A program made the position numbers and the translations under genes. 64,000 nt of DNA, from NCBI RefSeq assembly GCF_014884385.1, contig NZ_WKFH01000003.1:620001-684000 (forward strand), in the 5' to 3' direction. This DNA is from Phycobacter azelaicus. GTDB taxonomy: Bacteria; Pseudomonadota; Alphaproteobacteria; Rhodobacterales; Rhodobacteraceae. The notes under the pieces are model-generated. The model was not told where the DNA came from. It did no database searches and saw nothing but the letters and a program-made list of their open reading frames with translations. The first letter of the stretch is position 1; each line of letters starts with the position of its first letter. This document shows, piece by piece, positions 43,442 to 52,180 of the stretch.

Positions 43442-44401
43442 ATGAGCTTTCGCATCCAGCCCGCCGCCCCGGCACGCCCCAACCGCTGCCAGCTGTTCGG
43501 CCCCGGCTCCAACACCAAACTCTTTGCCAAGATGGCCGCCTCGGCTGCGGATGTGATCAACCTCGATCTAGAAGACTCGGTGGCGCCCACCGACAAGGAC
43601 CTGGCCCGCGCCAATGTAATCGAAGCGCTGAACACCGTCGACTGGGGCAAAAAATACATGTCGGTCCGTATCAACGGTCTGGACACGCCCTATTGGTACC
43701 GCGACGTGGTGGATCTGCTGGAACAGGCCGGTGACCGCTTGGACCAGATCATGATCCCCAAGGTGGGCTGCGCTGCGGACGTCTATGCCGTGGATGCGCT
43801 AGTGACCGCGATCGAACGCGCCAAGGGCCGCACAAAGCCCATCTCATTTGAGGTCATCATCGAGTCCGCCGCTGGTATCGCTCATGTGGAAGAAATCGCA
43901 GCCTCCTCTCCGCGCTTGCAAGCGATGAGCCTGGGCGCGGCCGACTTTGCCGCCTCCATGGGCATGCAGACCACCGGCATCGGCGGCACGCAGGAAAACT
44001 ACTACATGCTGCGCGAGGGCGAAAAACACTGGTCAGACCCCTGGCACTGGGCGCAGGCCGCTATCGTCGCCGCCTGCCGCACCCATGGCGTACTGCCCGT
44101 TGACGGCCCCTTTGGCGACTTCTCGGATGACGAAGGTTATATCGCCCAGGCAAAACGCTCGGCCACGCTGGGTATGGTTGGCAAATGGGCCATCCACCCC
44201 AAGCAGATCGCCCTGGCCAACCAGGTCTTCACTCCCTCCGAAGAGGCGGTTGCAGAGGCGCGCGAGATCCTCGCCGCGATGGAACAGGCCAAGGCCAACG
44301 GCGAAGGCGCCACAGTCTACAAAGGACGCCTTGTTGACATCGCCTCGATCAAGCAGGCAGAGGTGATCGTTGCTCAGGCCGAACTGATCGCTGCAAGCTG
44401 A
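43442..44401 (+). CDS. mcl1: L-malyl-CoA / beta-methylmalyl-CoA lyase
   Basis: A 319-residue HpcH/HpaI-citrate lyase beta superfamily enzyme of the ethylmalonyl-CoA pathway, cleaving beta-methylmalyl-CoA to glyoxylate and propionyl-CoA. It starts FRIQPAAPARPNRCQLFGPG. The magnesium-binding residues are in NLDLEDSVAPTDKD and EVIIESAAGIAHVEEI. It also has MSLGAADFAASMGMQTTGIG and KWAIHPKQIALANQVF. GGGAG lies upstream of 43442. A strong terminator follows. Confidence 0.95.
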   Translation: MSFRIQPAAPARPNRCQLFGPGSNTKLFAKMAASAADVINLDLEDSVAPTDKDLARANVIEALNTVDWGKKYMSVRINGLDTPYWYRDVVDLLEQAGDRLDQIMIPKVGCAADVYAVDALVTAIERAKGRTKPISFEVIIESAAGIAHVEEIAASSPRLQAMSLGAADFAASMGMQTTGIGGTQENYYMLREGEKHWSDPWHWAQAAIVAACRTHGVLPVDGPFGDFSDDEGYIAQAKRSATLGMVGKWAIHPKQIALANQVFTPSEEAVAEAREILAAMEQAKANGEGATVYKGRLVDIASIKQAEVIVAQAELIAAS

Positions 44402-44437
44402 CACTATCGGCCGCACCCGATCTGTGACTAGAGTGAA

Positions 44438-44466
44438 AGGGGCTCCACACCGGTGCCCCTTTTTTG
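44438..44466 (+). terminator. Terminator of mcl1
   Basis: AGGGGC and GCCCCT pair around an 11-base loop, followed by six T residues. Confidence 0.9.
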
Positions 44467-44483
44467 CTGTTTGGAGCTTTACC

Positions 44484-45089
44484 TTGGCCGCACTCACCCT
44501 GTTTCACACCACAGATGCCCACGTAAAGACCTTTGACCGTCTCGCCCCGGATGCAGACCTGATACATGTGGTGCGTGCTGATTGGCTGGACAGGGCCAAG
44601 GGCGGCATCGACACCGATCTGCGGCAAGAAATTCTGCAGGCCATCGCGGCGGTCAAAGGATCCTCTCTGTGCACCTGCACCACCCTGGGCACCATCGCTG
44701 AAGAGGCCGGCGCCCCCCGGATCGACTGGCCAATGATGCAAGCGGCTGCGGAAATCGGCGGTCCGGTGATGCTGGCCTATTGCCTGGAAAGCACCCGCGC
44801 GCCCTCCACTGCCCTTTTGGAGCGCGCCTTCATGCAGCAGGAAAAAAATCCTGAAATCCGTAGTCTGCCCCTGACCGGGCTTTGGCACCATTTCACCGAT
44901 GGCAACACCGACCGATTTCACCAGCAGATCGCGGAATGGGTTGCCACATCCCTGTCGCTTGTTTCGGATACGTCCTGTGTTGTGCTTGCTCAAGCCTCGA
45001 TGGCGGGAGCCACCCGGTATATCGAAAGCAATGTGCCCGTACTGGCCTCTCCCGAGATTGCAATGCGGGCGCTCCTGCCAGAGACCTAA
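44484..45089 (+). CDS. Asp/Glu racemase-like superfamily protein
   Basis: A 201-residue protein resembling the Asp/Glu/hydantoin racemase fold. The first catalytic-Cys region appears as LCTCTTLGTIAEEAG and the C-terminal block as LAQASMAGATRYI followed by PVLASPEIAMRAL. The second catalytic Cys normally found in the C-terminal half is absent (Ala/Gln there), so it may not be an active two-base racemase. The start is TTG at 44484 with GGAG upstream; the more upstream ATG lies within the mcl1 terminator region. Its stop overlaps the convergent lrp gene by four bases. Confidence 0.65.
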   Translation: MAALTLFHTTDAHVKTFDRLAPDADLIHVVRADWLDRAKGGIDTDLRQEILQAIAAVKGSSLCTCTTLGTIAEEAGAPRIDWPMMQAAAEIGGPVMLAYCLESTRAPSTALLERAFMQQEKNPEIRSLPLTGLWHHFTDGNTDRFHQQIAEWVATSLSLVSDTSCVVLAQASMAGATRYIESNVPVLASPEIAMRALLPET

Positions 45090-45538
45090 GCGCGCATGTC
45101 CTTGGGAGAGCCCATGACGACGTAAGTCGTGATCGCGGTGACATAGGGTGACGTGCCGAGGATATCCGTGTGAAACCGCTTGTAGCTGGGCAGATCTGCG
45201 CATTCGACCCGCAACAGGTATTCGATGGTGCCGGTGATATTGTGGCATTCCACCACCTCGGGCGCAGCCCGCATCGCCTTCTCGAACGCCTCTTGCGCTT
45301 CCTTGGTGTGCTCCCCAAGGCCAACGCCGATGTAGGTAACAAAACCGACGCCCATCGCTTCGCGGTTCAAAACCGCTTTGTAGCCGGTGATGACGCCTTG
45401 ACGCTCCAACTCCTGCACACGGCGTAGGCAGGCCGAGGGCGAAAGGCCAACACGCTCGGCAAGCTCCAGATTGCTGATCCGACCATCGCGGGCCAACTCT
45501 TGCAATATTCGTTGGTTTATTTTGTCATTTTTCACCAT
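45086..45538 (-). CDS. Lrp/AsnC family transcriptional regulator
   Basis: A 150-residue regulator with an HTH (DKINQRILQELARDGRISNL, then LSPSACLRRVQELERQGVI) and a RAM ligand domain (EVVECHNITGTIEYLLRVEC). It is divergent from a LysE exporter across 73 AT-rich bases, the classical pairing for amino-acid-responsive control of export. Confidence 0.95.
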   Translation of the reverse strand: MVKNDKINQRILQELARDGRISNLELAERVGLSPSACLRRVQELERQGVITGYKAVLNREAMGVGFVTYIGVGLGEHTKEAQEAFEKAMRAAPEVVECHNITGTIEYLLRVECADLPSYKRFHTDILGTSPYVTAITTYVVMGSPKDMRA

Positions 45539-45611
45539 TTATTGCAATAATACATTCAACACGCAGCAGAACGCAATTTCATTCTGACGTCTGCACGGCA
45601 GTTTCACCGAC

Positions 45612-46208
45612 ATGACTACTGATCTGATCCTCGCACTCGCGCTCTTTGCCTTCGTCTCCTCGATCACACCGGAGCCCAACAACCTGATGCTGATGGCCTC
45701 GGGCGCAAATTTCGGGTTCCGCCGTACCATTCCGCATATGCTGGGGGTGGCTTTGGGCTTTGTGTTCATGGTCGTCCTGGTCGGCGCGGGCCTGATCCAG
45801 GTCTTTGATGCCTTCCCTTTCAGCTACACCGTGCTCAAGGTGGTCTCGGTCATCTACCTTTTGTATCTGGCCTGGAAGATCGCAAATGCTGCACCGGCAG
45901 AGACGGGAAATGCAAATGGTCACCCCATGACGTTTGTTCAGGCAGCTGCCTTTCAGTGGGTCAATCCAAAAGCCTGGGCAATGGCCCTGACAGCCATCAG
46001 CGCCTATGCACCCGACCAAACCTTCTGGGCGATCCTTCTTGTTGCCGCGCTCTTTGGCGCGGTAAATCTGCCCTCGGTCAGCTCTTGGACCGTTCTGGGG
46101 CAGCAGATGGCTCGATTTCTGACCAACCCACGCCGCCTGGCGTTATTCAACTGGACAATGGCTCTGCTTCTGGTCGCGTCTCTTTACCCTGTGATCTGGC
46201 CCCACTGA
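45612..46208 (+). CDS. LysE/RhtB family amino-acid exporter
   Basis: A 198-residue inner-membrane exporter with six hydrophobic segments. The family start is present (LILALALFAFVSSITPEPNN, then LMLMASGANFGFRRTIPHML), as is the conserved WVNPKAWAMALTA near the middle. Exported substrates in the family are amino acids or homoserine lactones. The divergent Lrp regulator probably controls it. Confidence 0.95.
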   Translation: MTTDLILALALFAFVSSITPEPNNLMLMASGANFGFRRTIPHMLGVALGFVFMVVLVGAGLIQVFDAFPFSYTVLKVVSVIYLLYLAWKIANAAPAETGNANGHPMTFVQAAAFQWVNPKAWAMALTAISAYAPDQTFWAILLVAALFGAVNLPSVSSWTVLGQQMARFLTNPRRLALFNWTMALLLVASLYPVIWPH

Positions 46209-46332
46209 AACGGACAGTACCGCGACACGAAACGCTGCTGGCGGGCCGGGCACATCTGCTGAGTTGCATCCGCCGCGCGACAAGGCCATATATCGCTGAA
46301 ACCGCGCATCCTAGGGCGCAGAGCGAGGCGAC

Positions 46333-47295
46333 ATGACCCAGTATCTTGAATTCGAAAAACCGCTGGCCGAAATCGAAGGCAAGGCAGAAGAACTGCGCGC
46401 CCTGGCCCGCACCAATGAAGAGATGGATGTAGCCAGTGAAGCGGCTGCGCTCGATGCCAAGGCCGAACAGCTACTGAAGGATCTTTACAAGGACCTCACC
46501 CCCTGGCGTAAATGCCAAGTGGCCCGCCACCCGGAGCGTCCGCACTGCAAGGATTACATCGAGGCTCTGTTCACCGAGTACACACCTCTGGCGGGGGACC
46601 GGAACTTTGCCGACGATCTGGCCGTCATGGGGGGGCTTGCCCGCTTCAACGACCAGCCGGTGATGGTGATCGGGCATGAAAAGGGCGCCGATACCAAATC
46701 GCGCATCGCGCACAACTTTGGCATGGCCCGCCCAGAAGGCTACCGTAAGGCGGTGCGCCTGATGGAGATGGCCGGACGTTTCGGCCTGCCGGTGATCACC
46801 CTTGTAGACACCACCGGCGCCTATCCCGGCAAGGGCGCCGAGGAACGTGGCCAGTCCGAAGCCATCGCACGCTCGACCGAGATGAGCCTCAAGATCGGCG
46901 TGCCTGTTGTGTCGGTCATCATCGGCGAGGGTGGATCGGGCGGCGCCGTTGCCTTTGCCACCGCCAACCGGGTCGCCATGCTGGAACACGCTGTCTATTC
47001 CGTGATCAGCCCCGAAGGCTGTGCTTCGATCCTTTGGAAGGACGCCGAAAAGATGCGCGAAGCTGCTGAGGCCCTGCGCCTGACCGCACAGAATCTTCTG
47101 GAGCTGGCCGTCATCGACCGGATCATCAAAGAACCATTGGGCGGCGCGCACCGGGATGCCGAGACCACGATAGCTGCGGTCGGGGCAGCCATCACGTCAA
47201 TGCTGAGCGAGCTGAAGGACAAGGACGGCGCAGAGTTGATAAAGGACCGCCGCCAGAAGTTCCTCGATATCGGTTCCAAGGGACTGGCGGCCTGA
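46333..47295 (+). CDS. accA: Acetyl-CoA carboxylase carboxyltransferase subunit alpha
   Basis: A 320-residue subunit that with AccD transfers carboxyl from biotin to acetyl-CoA for fatty acid synthesis. It starts [20 protein letters not shown]. The carboxyltransferase core shows [40 protein letters not shown] and [20 protein letters not shown]. It is a single gene, followed by a long inverted repeat. Confidence 0.98.
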   Translation: MTQYLEFEKPLAEIEGKAEELRALARTNEEMDVASEAAALDAKAEQLLKDLYKDLTPWRKCQVARHPERPHCKDYIEALFTEYTPLAGDRNFADDLAVMGGLARFNDQPVMVIGHEKGADTKSRIAHNFGMARPEGYRKAVRLMEMAGRFGLPVITLVDTTGAYPGKGAEERGQSEAIARSTEMSLKIGVPVVSVIIGEGGSGGAVAFATANRVAMLEHAVYSVISPEGCASILWKDAEKMREAAEALRLTAQNLLELAVIDRIIKEPLGGAHRDAETTIAAVGAAITSMLSELKDKDGAELIKDRRQKFLDIGSKGLAA

Positions 47296-47424
47296 TCCAC
47301 ATTACCAATAAGAACAACCGAAACCGAACCCATGATCCGGTCATTGGTCGGCGGCGGTTTGAATGGCCACCGACAGGCGCGGCCATGGCATCCATGGTCT
47401 GCTTTGAATATACGCCCCTTTAAA

Positions 47425-47470
47425 CGCCCCCCTTTGTCCCTTGCCGATCACAAGGGACAAAGGGGGGGCG
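47425..47470. terminator. Long inverted repeat downstream of accA
   Basis: CGCCCCCCTTTGTCCCTTG (47425-47443) and CAAGGGACAAAGGGGGGGCG (47451-47470) pair over 19 bp with one bulged G and a seven-base loop. It lies in the convergent gap between accA and the dehydrogenase gene. No T tract follows on either side, so simple intrinsic termination is not assured. Confidence 0.6.
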
Positions 47471-47513
47471 TGTGGCACTGGCATGATGCAATCAGGACCG
47501 GCGCCTGGCCATC

Positions 47514-47530
47514 AGGCGGGCATGCCGCCT
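47514..47530 (-). other. Small perfect hairpin at the dehydrogenase stop codon
   Basis: AGGCGG-GCATG-CCGCCT abuts the stop of the minus-strand gene. There is no T tract. It may protect the mRNA 3' end or aid termination. Confidence 0.4.
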
Positions 47531-49989
47531 CAAGATCTGACTTTTTGCATTCCCGGATCGAACAGGGGTTTCAAGGAGGCCGTCGCCCTGTAGCGCTTTT
47601 CGGCCACTTCGATTTCCCATTGGCCCTCCTCAACCACGGCTGCGGTCAAAGGCTCGTCTAGTTCGGCAAAACCGATCCCGACTGCACCACCCAGGCTGTG
47701 ACCATAGCCGCCGACCTGCAGGTGCCCGACTTCGGCGCCGTTGAGGTAGATACACTCGTTCCCGTAGAGAAGCGGCTCGGGATCCTGCAGGAGAAACTGC
47801 AGCATCCGATTTTTCGGAACGCCTCGCGCCTTGATTTCTGCAAGCGCATCACGGCCGATAAACCCACCGGGCTTGTCCAGCTTCACGGCGAAGCCAAGCC
47901 CGGCTTCGATCGGATTGTCGGTGTTATCCACGTCCAGCCCGAAATCGCGATAGGCCTTTTCCAGCCGCAGGGAGTTCAGGGTCTGCATCCCCGCATCGCG
48001 CAGTCCGAACTCCTGTCCTGCTTTTTTGAGCAAATCATAGACTTGCACCGCAGCGTAGGACGGCACCTGAAGCTCCCAGCCGAGTTCGCCAACGAAGGTG
48101 ACCCGGAAGGCCCTGACGATCCAATACCCGACGTCGATGTCCTGCCAGGTCATGAACGGAAAGGCCTCGTTCGACATATCCGCGGTGGTCACCTTTTCCA
48201 TCAGCAGGCGGGCCTTTGGGCCATGGATGTTGATCTGCGTGATACCCGGGGTGAGGTCGGTAATCACCACGACCTCGCCGTCCAGAATGTGACGCTGCAT
48301 TCGCATCAACGTATGGCCATGGCTGTTTTCACCGACAACGACCATGAAACGGTCCTTTGCCAGACGGGTCACGGTCAGATCGGCCTCGAAGCCGCCCTTT
48401 TCATTGACCCAGGCGGTGTAGACCAGCCGCCCCGGCTCAACGTCGACCTCGTTGCAGGACAGGCGACTCATCAGGGCAAGTGCATCAGGGCCTTCCACCT
48501 GGAACTTGGACATGGTCGACATGTCCATGATGATCACGTCCTCGCGGGCTGCACGATGCTCTTCGGCGTGCCAGTCAAACCAGTTCTGACGGAACCAGCT
48601 GTATCTCTCGATCTTTGCCAAGTCAGGTGTGGGCGCGAACCAGTCCGGCATTTCCCAGCCATGCCCTTCGGTGAAATAGGCACCATTGGCGGCCAGCCGA
48701 TCATGCAATACCGACCGCTTCAGATCACGGGCCGTTTGATAGCTTTCATTGTGATAGTGCTGCCCGAACATCTTCCCCAAGAGTTCGGGACCGCGATCGC
48801 GGCGGAAAGCAGGGGTGGCCTCGTGGCGCGTGAACCGGTTCACGTTGATACCAGTGACGTCGATGGGGGGATGTCCGTCCACGATCCAATGCGCCAGCAC
48901 CTTCCCTGTACCGGCACCGTTGAGGATGCCCAGAGAGTTCATTCCGCAGGCGACGAAACATTTGCGCAGTTCGGGCGTTTCACCCACCAGAGGAGCCAGA
49001 TCCGGGGTGAAGCTTTCCGGTCCGCAGAACAGTTTACGCACGCCAACATTCAAGGCATCAGGCACCCGGGAATAGGCCTTTTCCAGGTGCGGGCCGACCC
49101 GGTCCCAGTCGGGCTCAATTTCTCCAAAGGAGAAATTTTCGGGGATGCCCTCCAGTTTCCACGGCGCGGCGCCTGGCTCAAACAGGCCCAGCATCAATCC
49201 TCCCACCTCTTCACGGTAGTAGGTGTAGGTCGAGGGGTCTTCGAGCACGGGCAGGTCTCGGCTAAGGCCGTCAATGTTTTCGGTGATCAGGTAGTAGTGC
49301 TCGGCCGCCTGCAGTGGCAGGTTAATGCCAGCTTTGGCGCCCAGTTGACGCGACCACATCCCCCCGCAGATCACAACGTTTTCGGCCGTGATGATTTGAC
49401 CATCAGCCGTGCGAACCCCGGTTGCCGTGCCATTCCTCGCCATGATTTCAGACACTGTGGTGCCTTCAAAAATCCGAGCGCCGCCCATCCGGGCGCCCTT
49501 TGCCAGCGACATGGTCACGTCAACCGGATTTGCGCGACCATCTTCCGGAATGTAAAATCCCGCCAGCACATCGCTCAGATCCCCGATGGGGAACAGATCG
49601 GCCGTTTCCTTTGGCGAGATTTCGTGAATATTGATACCGTGCCGACGCATGAATGGGGCAAGCCGCCGCATCTCATGAACCCGCTCTTCATTGTTGGCAA
49701 TTTGCAGATACCCCACGTCGCGAAAACCGGTCGGCACCCCGGTTTCTTTTTCCAGGTTGGCATATAGATCCCGCCCATGGGTGTAGATCTCACATTCGGC
49801 CTCAGACGGCAGCAGACCTGCCACGATCAACCCCGCAGCATGCCACGTGGTGCCTGATGTCAGTTGGTCACGTTCCAGAACGACAACGTCCGACATGCCA
49901 AGTTTGGTCAGGTGATAGGCGGTGTTACAGCCGATTGAGCCCCCACCGATAATCACTGTCTGCGCATGCGTGGGAAGCTTCTGAGCCAT
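47530..49989 (-). CDS. FAD-dependent oxidoreductase / GcvT fusion (dimethylglycine or sarcosine dehydrogenase type)
   Basis: An 819-residue enzyme with an N-terminal DAO-type FAD domain (TVIIGGGSIGCNTAYHLTKL, then LTSGTTWHAAGL with the flavin-linking region) and a C-terminal folate-binding aminomethyltransferase half (DMSTMSKFQVEGPDALALM, ITQINIHGPKARLLMEKV, SLRLEKAYRDFGLDVDNTDN). It would oxidise an N-methylated glycine derivative and pass the C1 unit to tetrahydrofolate. AAGGAC precedes the start at 49989. The divergent BetI-like regulator suggests induction by a quaternary amine or betaine derivative. Confidence 0.92.
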   Translation of the reverse strand: MAQKLPTHAQTVIIGGGSIGCNTAYHLTKLGMSDVVVLERDQLTSGTTWHAAGLIVAGLLPSEAECEIYTHGRDLYANLEKETGVPTGFRDVGYLQIANNEERVHEMRRLAPFMRRHGINIHEISPKETADLFPIGDLSDVLAGFYIPEDGRANPVDVTMSLAKGARMGGARIFEGTTVSEIMARNGTATGVRTADGQIITAENVVICGGMWSRQLGAKAGINLPLQAAEHYYLITENIDGLSRDLPVLEDPSTYTYYREEVGGLMLGLFEPGAAPWKLEGIPENFSFGEIEPDWDRVGPHLEKAYSRVPDALNVGVRKLFCGPESFTPDLAPLVGETPELRKCFVACGMNSLGILNGAGTGKVLAHWIVDGHPPIDVTGINVNRFTRHEATPAFRRDRGPELLGKMFGQHYHNESYQTARDLKRSVLHDRLAANGAYFTEGHGWEMPDWFAPTPDLAKIERYSWFRQNWFDWHAEEHRAAREDVIIMDMSTMSKFQVEGPDALALMSRLSCNEVDVEPGRLVYTAWVNEKGGFEADLTVTRLAKDRFMVVVGENSHGHTLMRMQRHILDGEVVVITDLTPGITQINIHGPKARLLMEKVTTADMSNEAFPFMTWQDIDVGYWIVRAFRVTFVGELGWELQVPSYAAVQVYDLLKKAGQEFGLRDAGMQTLNSLRLEKAYRDFGLDVDNTDNPIEAGLGFAVKLDKPGGFIGRDALAEIKARGVPKNRMLQFLLQDPEPLLYGNECIYLNGAEVGHLQVGGYGHSLGGAVGIGFAELDEPLTAAVVEEGQWEIEVAEKRYRATASLKPLFDPGMQKVRS

Positions 49990-50016
49990 CGGTATGTCCT
50001 TCCAGTGCGAATCCTT

Positions 50017-50030
50017 GATTTGATCAAATC
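50017..50030. promoter_or_regulatory. Perfect 14-bp palindrome in the dehydrogenase/TetR promoter
   Basis: GATTTGATCAAATC is fully self-complementary and lies 28 bases upstream of the dehydrogenase start. It is a candidate operator or promoter-overlapping site. Confidence 0.5.
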
Positions 50031-50064
50031 CTACAATTGACCGCCAGCAGCAATCAAGATACTG

Positions 50065-50082
50065 ATTGAATGAACATTCAAT
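50065..50082. promoter_or_regulatory. Candidate TetR/BetI operator
   Basis: ATTGAATG and CATTCAAT are perfect inverted halves around AA. The site resembles BetI-type operators (ATTGAAC/GTTCAAT family) and ends 11 bases before the tetR start, fitting autoregulation and control of the divergent enzyme gene. Confidence 0.7.
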
Positions 50083-50093
50083 AGATACACCAC

Positions 50094-50720
50094 ATGATCC
50101 CGAAGCCCACGACGAAGAAGCCGCGCACTGCCCCCCCAGAAGTACGGCGAAAACAACTGATCGACGCAACCATCACCTGCATCGCACGCAAGGGCATATC
50201 CGGCACCACCCTCAACGCCATTGCCAAGGAAGCCGGGCTATCGCTGGGGCTGGCGAATTTCCATTTCAAGAGCAAGGACGCGCTGCTGTCCGAAACACTG
50301 AGGCATCTGGCAGCCGAACATCGCGACATGTGGCTACGCGATGTGCAACGCGACGAGCTGTCCGACGCCGACAAACTGCGTTCAATGGTGTCCTCACAGT
50401 TTCATCCACGTATTTGCAGTCGCAAGAAACTTGCCGTCTGGTTCGCCTTCTTTGGGGAGGCGCACCATAGAAAGACCTACCGGTCAATCTCTTCTCGGAT
50501 CGACATGGAGCGACAACAGCTGTGCGCGGAACTGTGCAGCAACATCATTGCCGAAGGCGCATACCCCCTTACTGACGCAGATGAGGTCGCCCAAACCCTT
50601 GAAGGCATGTTCGACGGTCTGTGGCTGAACATGTTGATGTATCCAGACAAGTTCACGCGCGAGACTGCCGAGCGTCAGGTGGTGGGGTATCTCCGTCTGG
50701 TATTCGCCAGGCATTTTTGA
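50094..50720 (+). CDS. TetR family regulator, BetI-like
   Basis: A 208-residue repressor with an N-terminal TetR HTH (RRKQLIDATITCIARKGISG, then TTLNAIAKEAGLSLGLANFH and FKSKDALLSETL), and a C-terminal domain resembling BetI (AVWFAFFGEAHHRKTYRSIS, then GMFDGLWLNMLM). It is divergent from the DMGDH-type gene with two palindromes in the 104-base gap. Confidence 0.93.
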   Translation: MIPKPTTKKPRTAPPEVRRKQLIDATITCIARKGISGTTLNAIAKEAGLSLGLANFHFKSKDALLSETLRHLAAEHRDMWLRDVQRDELSDADKLRSMVSSQFHPRICSRKKLAVWFAFFGEAHHRKTYRSISSRIDMERQQLCAELCSNIIAEGAYPLTDADEVAQTLEGMFDGLWLNMLMYPDKFTRETAERQVVGYLRLVFARHF

Positions 50721-50900
50721 GGATCACCGCACTTGCCTGCCCGGCCATGTCCGCATGAGTTGCGCTGATTCAATGCGCGGCGGATGACGTCTTTCCCTTA
50801 CCAGATCAATCCAAATCAATGCTCCCGCGTGATTAGACCAGATAACATGACATGGGCGTTCTTCACATTGAGCATATCATCATCGCGTAGAGAGTTGCGC

Positions 50901-50930
50901 TGCAGGCATGCGGAGACTAGCATGCCTGCA
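50901..50930 (+). promoter_or_regulatory. Ten-base inverted repeat at the head of the copper/cytochrome cluster
   Basis: TGCAGGCATG (50901-50910) and CATGCCTGCA (50921-50930) are perfect inverted copies separated by 10 bases. The second half touches the first possible ATG of the next gene. It could be an operator with half-sites two helical turns apart, or a stem that controls translation. Confidence 0.5.
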
Positions 50931-51295
50931 TGTCGATCGTGAGGCACATAATGACGGCTGCACTTATCGGGCTTCTGCTGGTGATGACAGGGATCGATGG
51001 CGCCGTTCACGCTCATTCCGGCGCCTGCCCGGGCGGACACTGTAACATGTCCATCTCCGATCACCCGCAGGAAATACCATCCTCTGTCTTCGAAGGCAGC
51101 GATCGGGACGCCGCGCACGATCACGCTGGCCTTGGTGATGATGGCTGCGGTCCTTTTACCTGCAATGCCATCGTACTGCCGCTTGCGATCGAGGATGAGG
51201 ATTTCGCGGCCCCGAAAGTACTCTGGGCCACCACAGCCTACGCAGTGGCAACGCCCGTGAAACCGGAAAATCCGGAACGTCCCCCAAACGCCTGA
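50930..51295 (+). CDS. Small secreted His/Cys/Met-containing protein, first gene of a copper/cytochrome cluster
   Basis: A 121-residue protein with a signal-like N-terminus (IMTAALIGLLLVMTGIDGAV, cleavage near HAHS). The mature part has potential metal ligands: HAHSGACPGGHCNMSISDH, then AAHDHAGLGDDGCGPFTC. I do not recognise the family. The ATG at 50951 has GAGG at good spacing, while the one at 50930 gives a better-charged signal peptide, so the start is undecided. It is followed by cytochrome c, copC, copD and a second cytochrome c on the same strand, so metal handling in the periplasm is a reasonable inference. Confidence 0.6.
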   Translation: MSIVRHIMTAALIGLLLVMTGIDGAVHAHSGACPGGHCNMSISDHPQEIPSSVFEGSDRDAAHDHAGLGDDGCGPFTCNAIVLPLAIEDEDFAAPKVLWATTAYAVATPVKPENPERPPNA

Positions 51296-51394
51296 CCTGC
51301 AAGAAGATCTGCACCGCCGGGCCCGCCTGGCGCCGCAATCGTCAAAGCAGCGCGGCAATAGCCGCGCAGCAGAAGACCAATGTCAGGATACAGA

Positions 51395-51826
51395 ATGAAA
51401 CGCAAATACTTCCTAATCGGGGTGCCCGTGATTGCTGCCGCGGCGGCCACCTTTCAGCTTGCCTCAAACCCCGCCCCGGAGAACGCACCGCGATCGAACG
51501 CACAAGGGGAACCCATCGTCACCGTCCAGATGCCACCCCTCGAGGGTAATTCCTTAATAGGACAGCAAATCTTTACAAGGCGCTGCGCGGAGTGCCACGG
51601 TGATAACGCTGCAGGTAAGGAGGGAGCCGGTCCGCCCTTGATTCACATTATCTACGAGCCAAGTCATCACGCAGATGAAGCCTTCCAGCGTGCGGTCGCC
51701 TTGGGTGTTCGTAGCCATCACTGGAGTTTTGGGGACATGCCTCCCGTTGATGGTCTGACACGGGGCGACGTGGCAATGGTCACGGCCTATATTCGCGACG
51801 TCCAGCGGGCAAACGGTATTCAGTGA
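51395..51826 (+). CDS. Periplasmic cytochrome c, copper cluster
   Basis: A 143-residue monohaem cytochrome. An N-terminal hydrophobic segment (RKYFLIGVPVIAAAAATF) acts as signal or anchor. The haem site is RRCAECHGD at about residue 70, and the likely distal Met is in FGDMPPVDGL. The haem domain is of the small soluble type. AGGATAC precedes the start. It ends eight bases before copC, so it is in the same transcript. Confidence 0.9.
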   Translation: MKRKYFLIGVPVIAAAAATFQLASNPAPENAPRSNAQGEPIVTVQMPPLEGNSLIGQQIFTRRCAECHGDNAAGKEGAGPPLIHIIYEPSHHADEAFQRAVALGVRSHHWSFGDMPPVDGLTRGDVAMVTAYIRDVQRANGIQ

Positions 51827-51834
51827 GGTCAACC

Positions 51835-52176
51835 ATGAAGACAATCGCATCCTTTGCCCTGGCAGCTCTTTTGGCAACCCAGACCCTTGCACACTCCAAG
51901 GTTTCAGACACCACGCCAGCCGACGGGGCTGTTGTGACTCAGCCCACCACCAGCATCGACTTCACGTTTTCCAAGGCTATACGGCTGACAGTTGTGAAGC
52001 TCTCGCCGCAAAAGGGATCCGAGATAAAGCTGGATCTGAGGGCGCATACCACTTTTGAGCAGGAGTTCAGTCTACCGGTTCAAAGGCTGGATCCCGGCGA
52101 CTACCGTGTCGAATGGCGCGGGCTTGGGCTGGACGGCCACCCCATGCGCGGCGCGTTCTCATTCTCAGTGGAGTAG
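51835..52176 (+). CDS. copC: Periplasmic copper-binding protein CopC
   Basis: A 113-residue CopC/YobA-like protein. The signal peptide (IASFALAALLATQTLA) is cleaved before HSKVSDTTPADGAV, placing a His at the mature N-terminus as required for Cu(II) binding in this family. The later VEWRGLGLDGHPMRGAFSF holds the second conserved His. The Ig-like fold and length are standard. It is five bases from copD. Confidence 0.93.
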   Translation: MKTIASFALAALLATQTLAHSKVSDTTPADGAVVTQPTTSIDFTFSKAIRLTVVKLSPQKGSEIKLDLRAHTTFEQEFSLPVQRLDPGDYRVEWRGLGLDGHPMRGAFSFSVE

Positions 52177-52180
52177 GTTC

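Noticed and set aside
47698..49767. A 689-codon plus-strand open frame
   Set aside because: Antisense to the FAD/GcvT fusion enzyme. No ribosome site and no recognisable domain.
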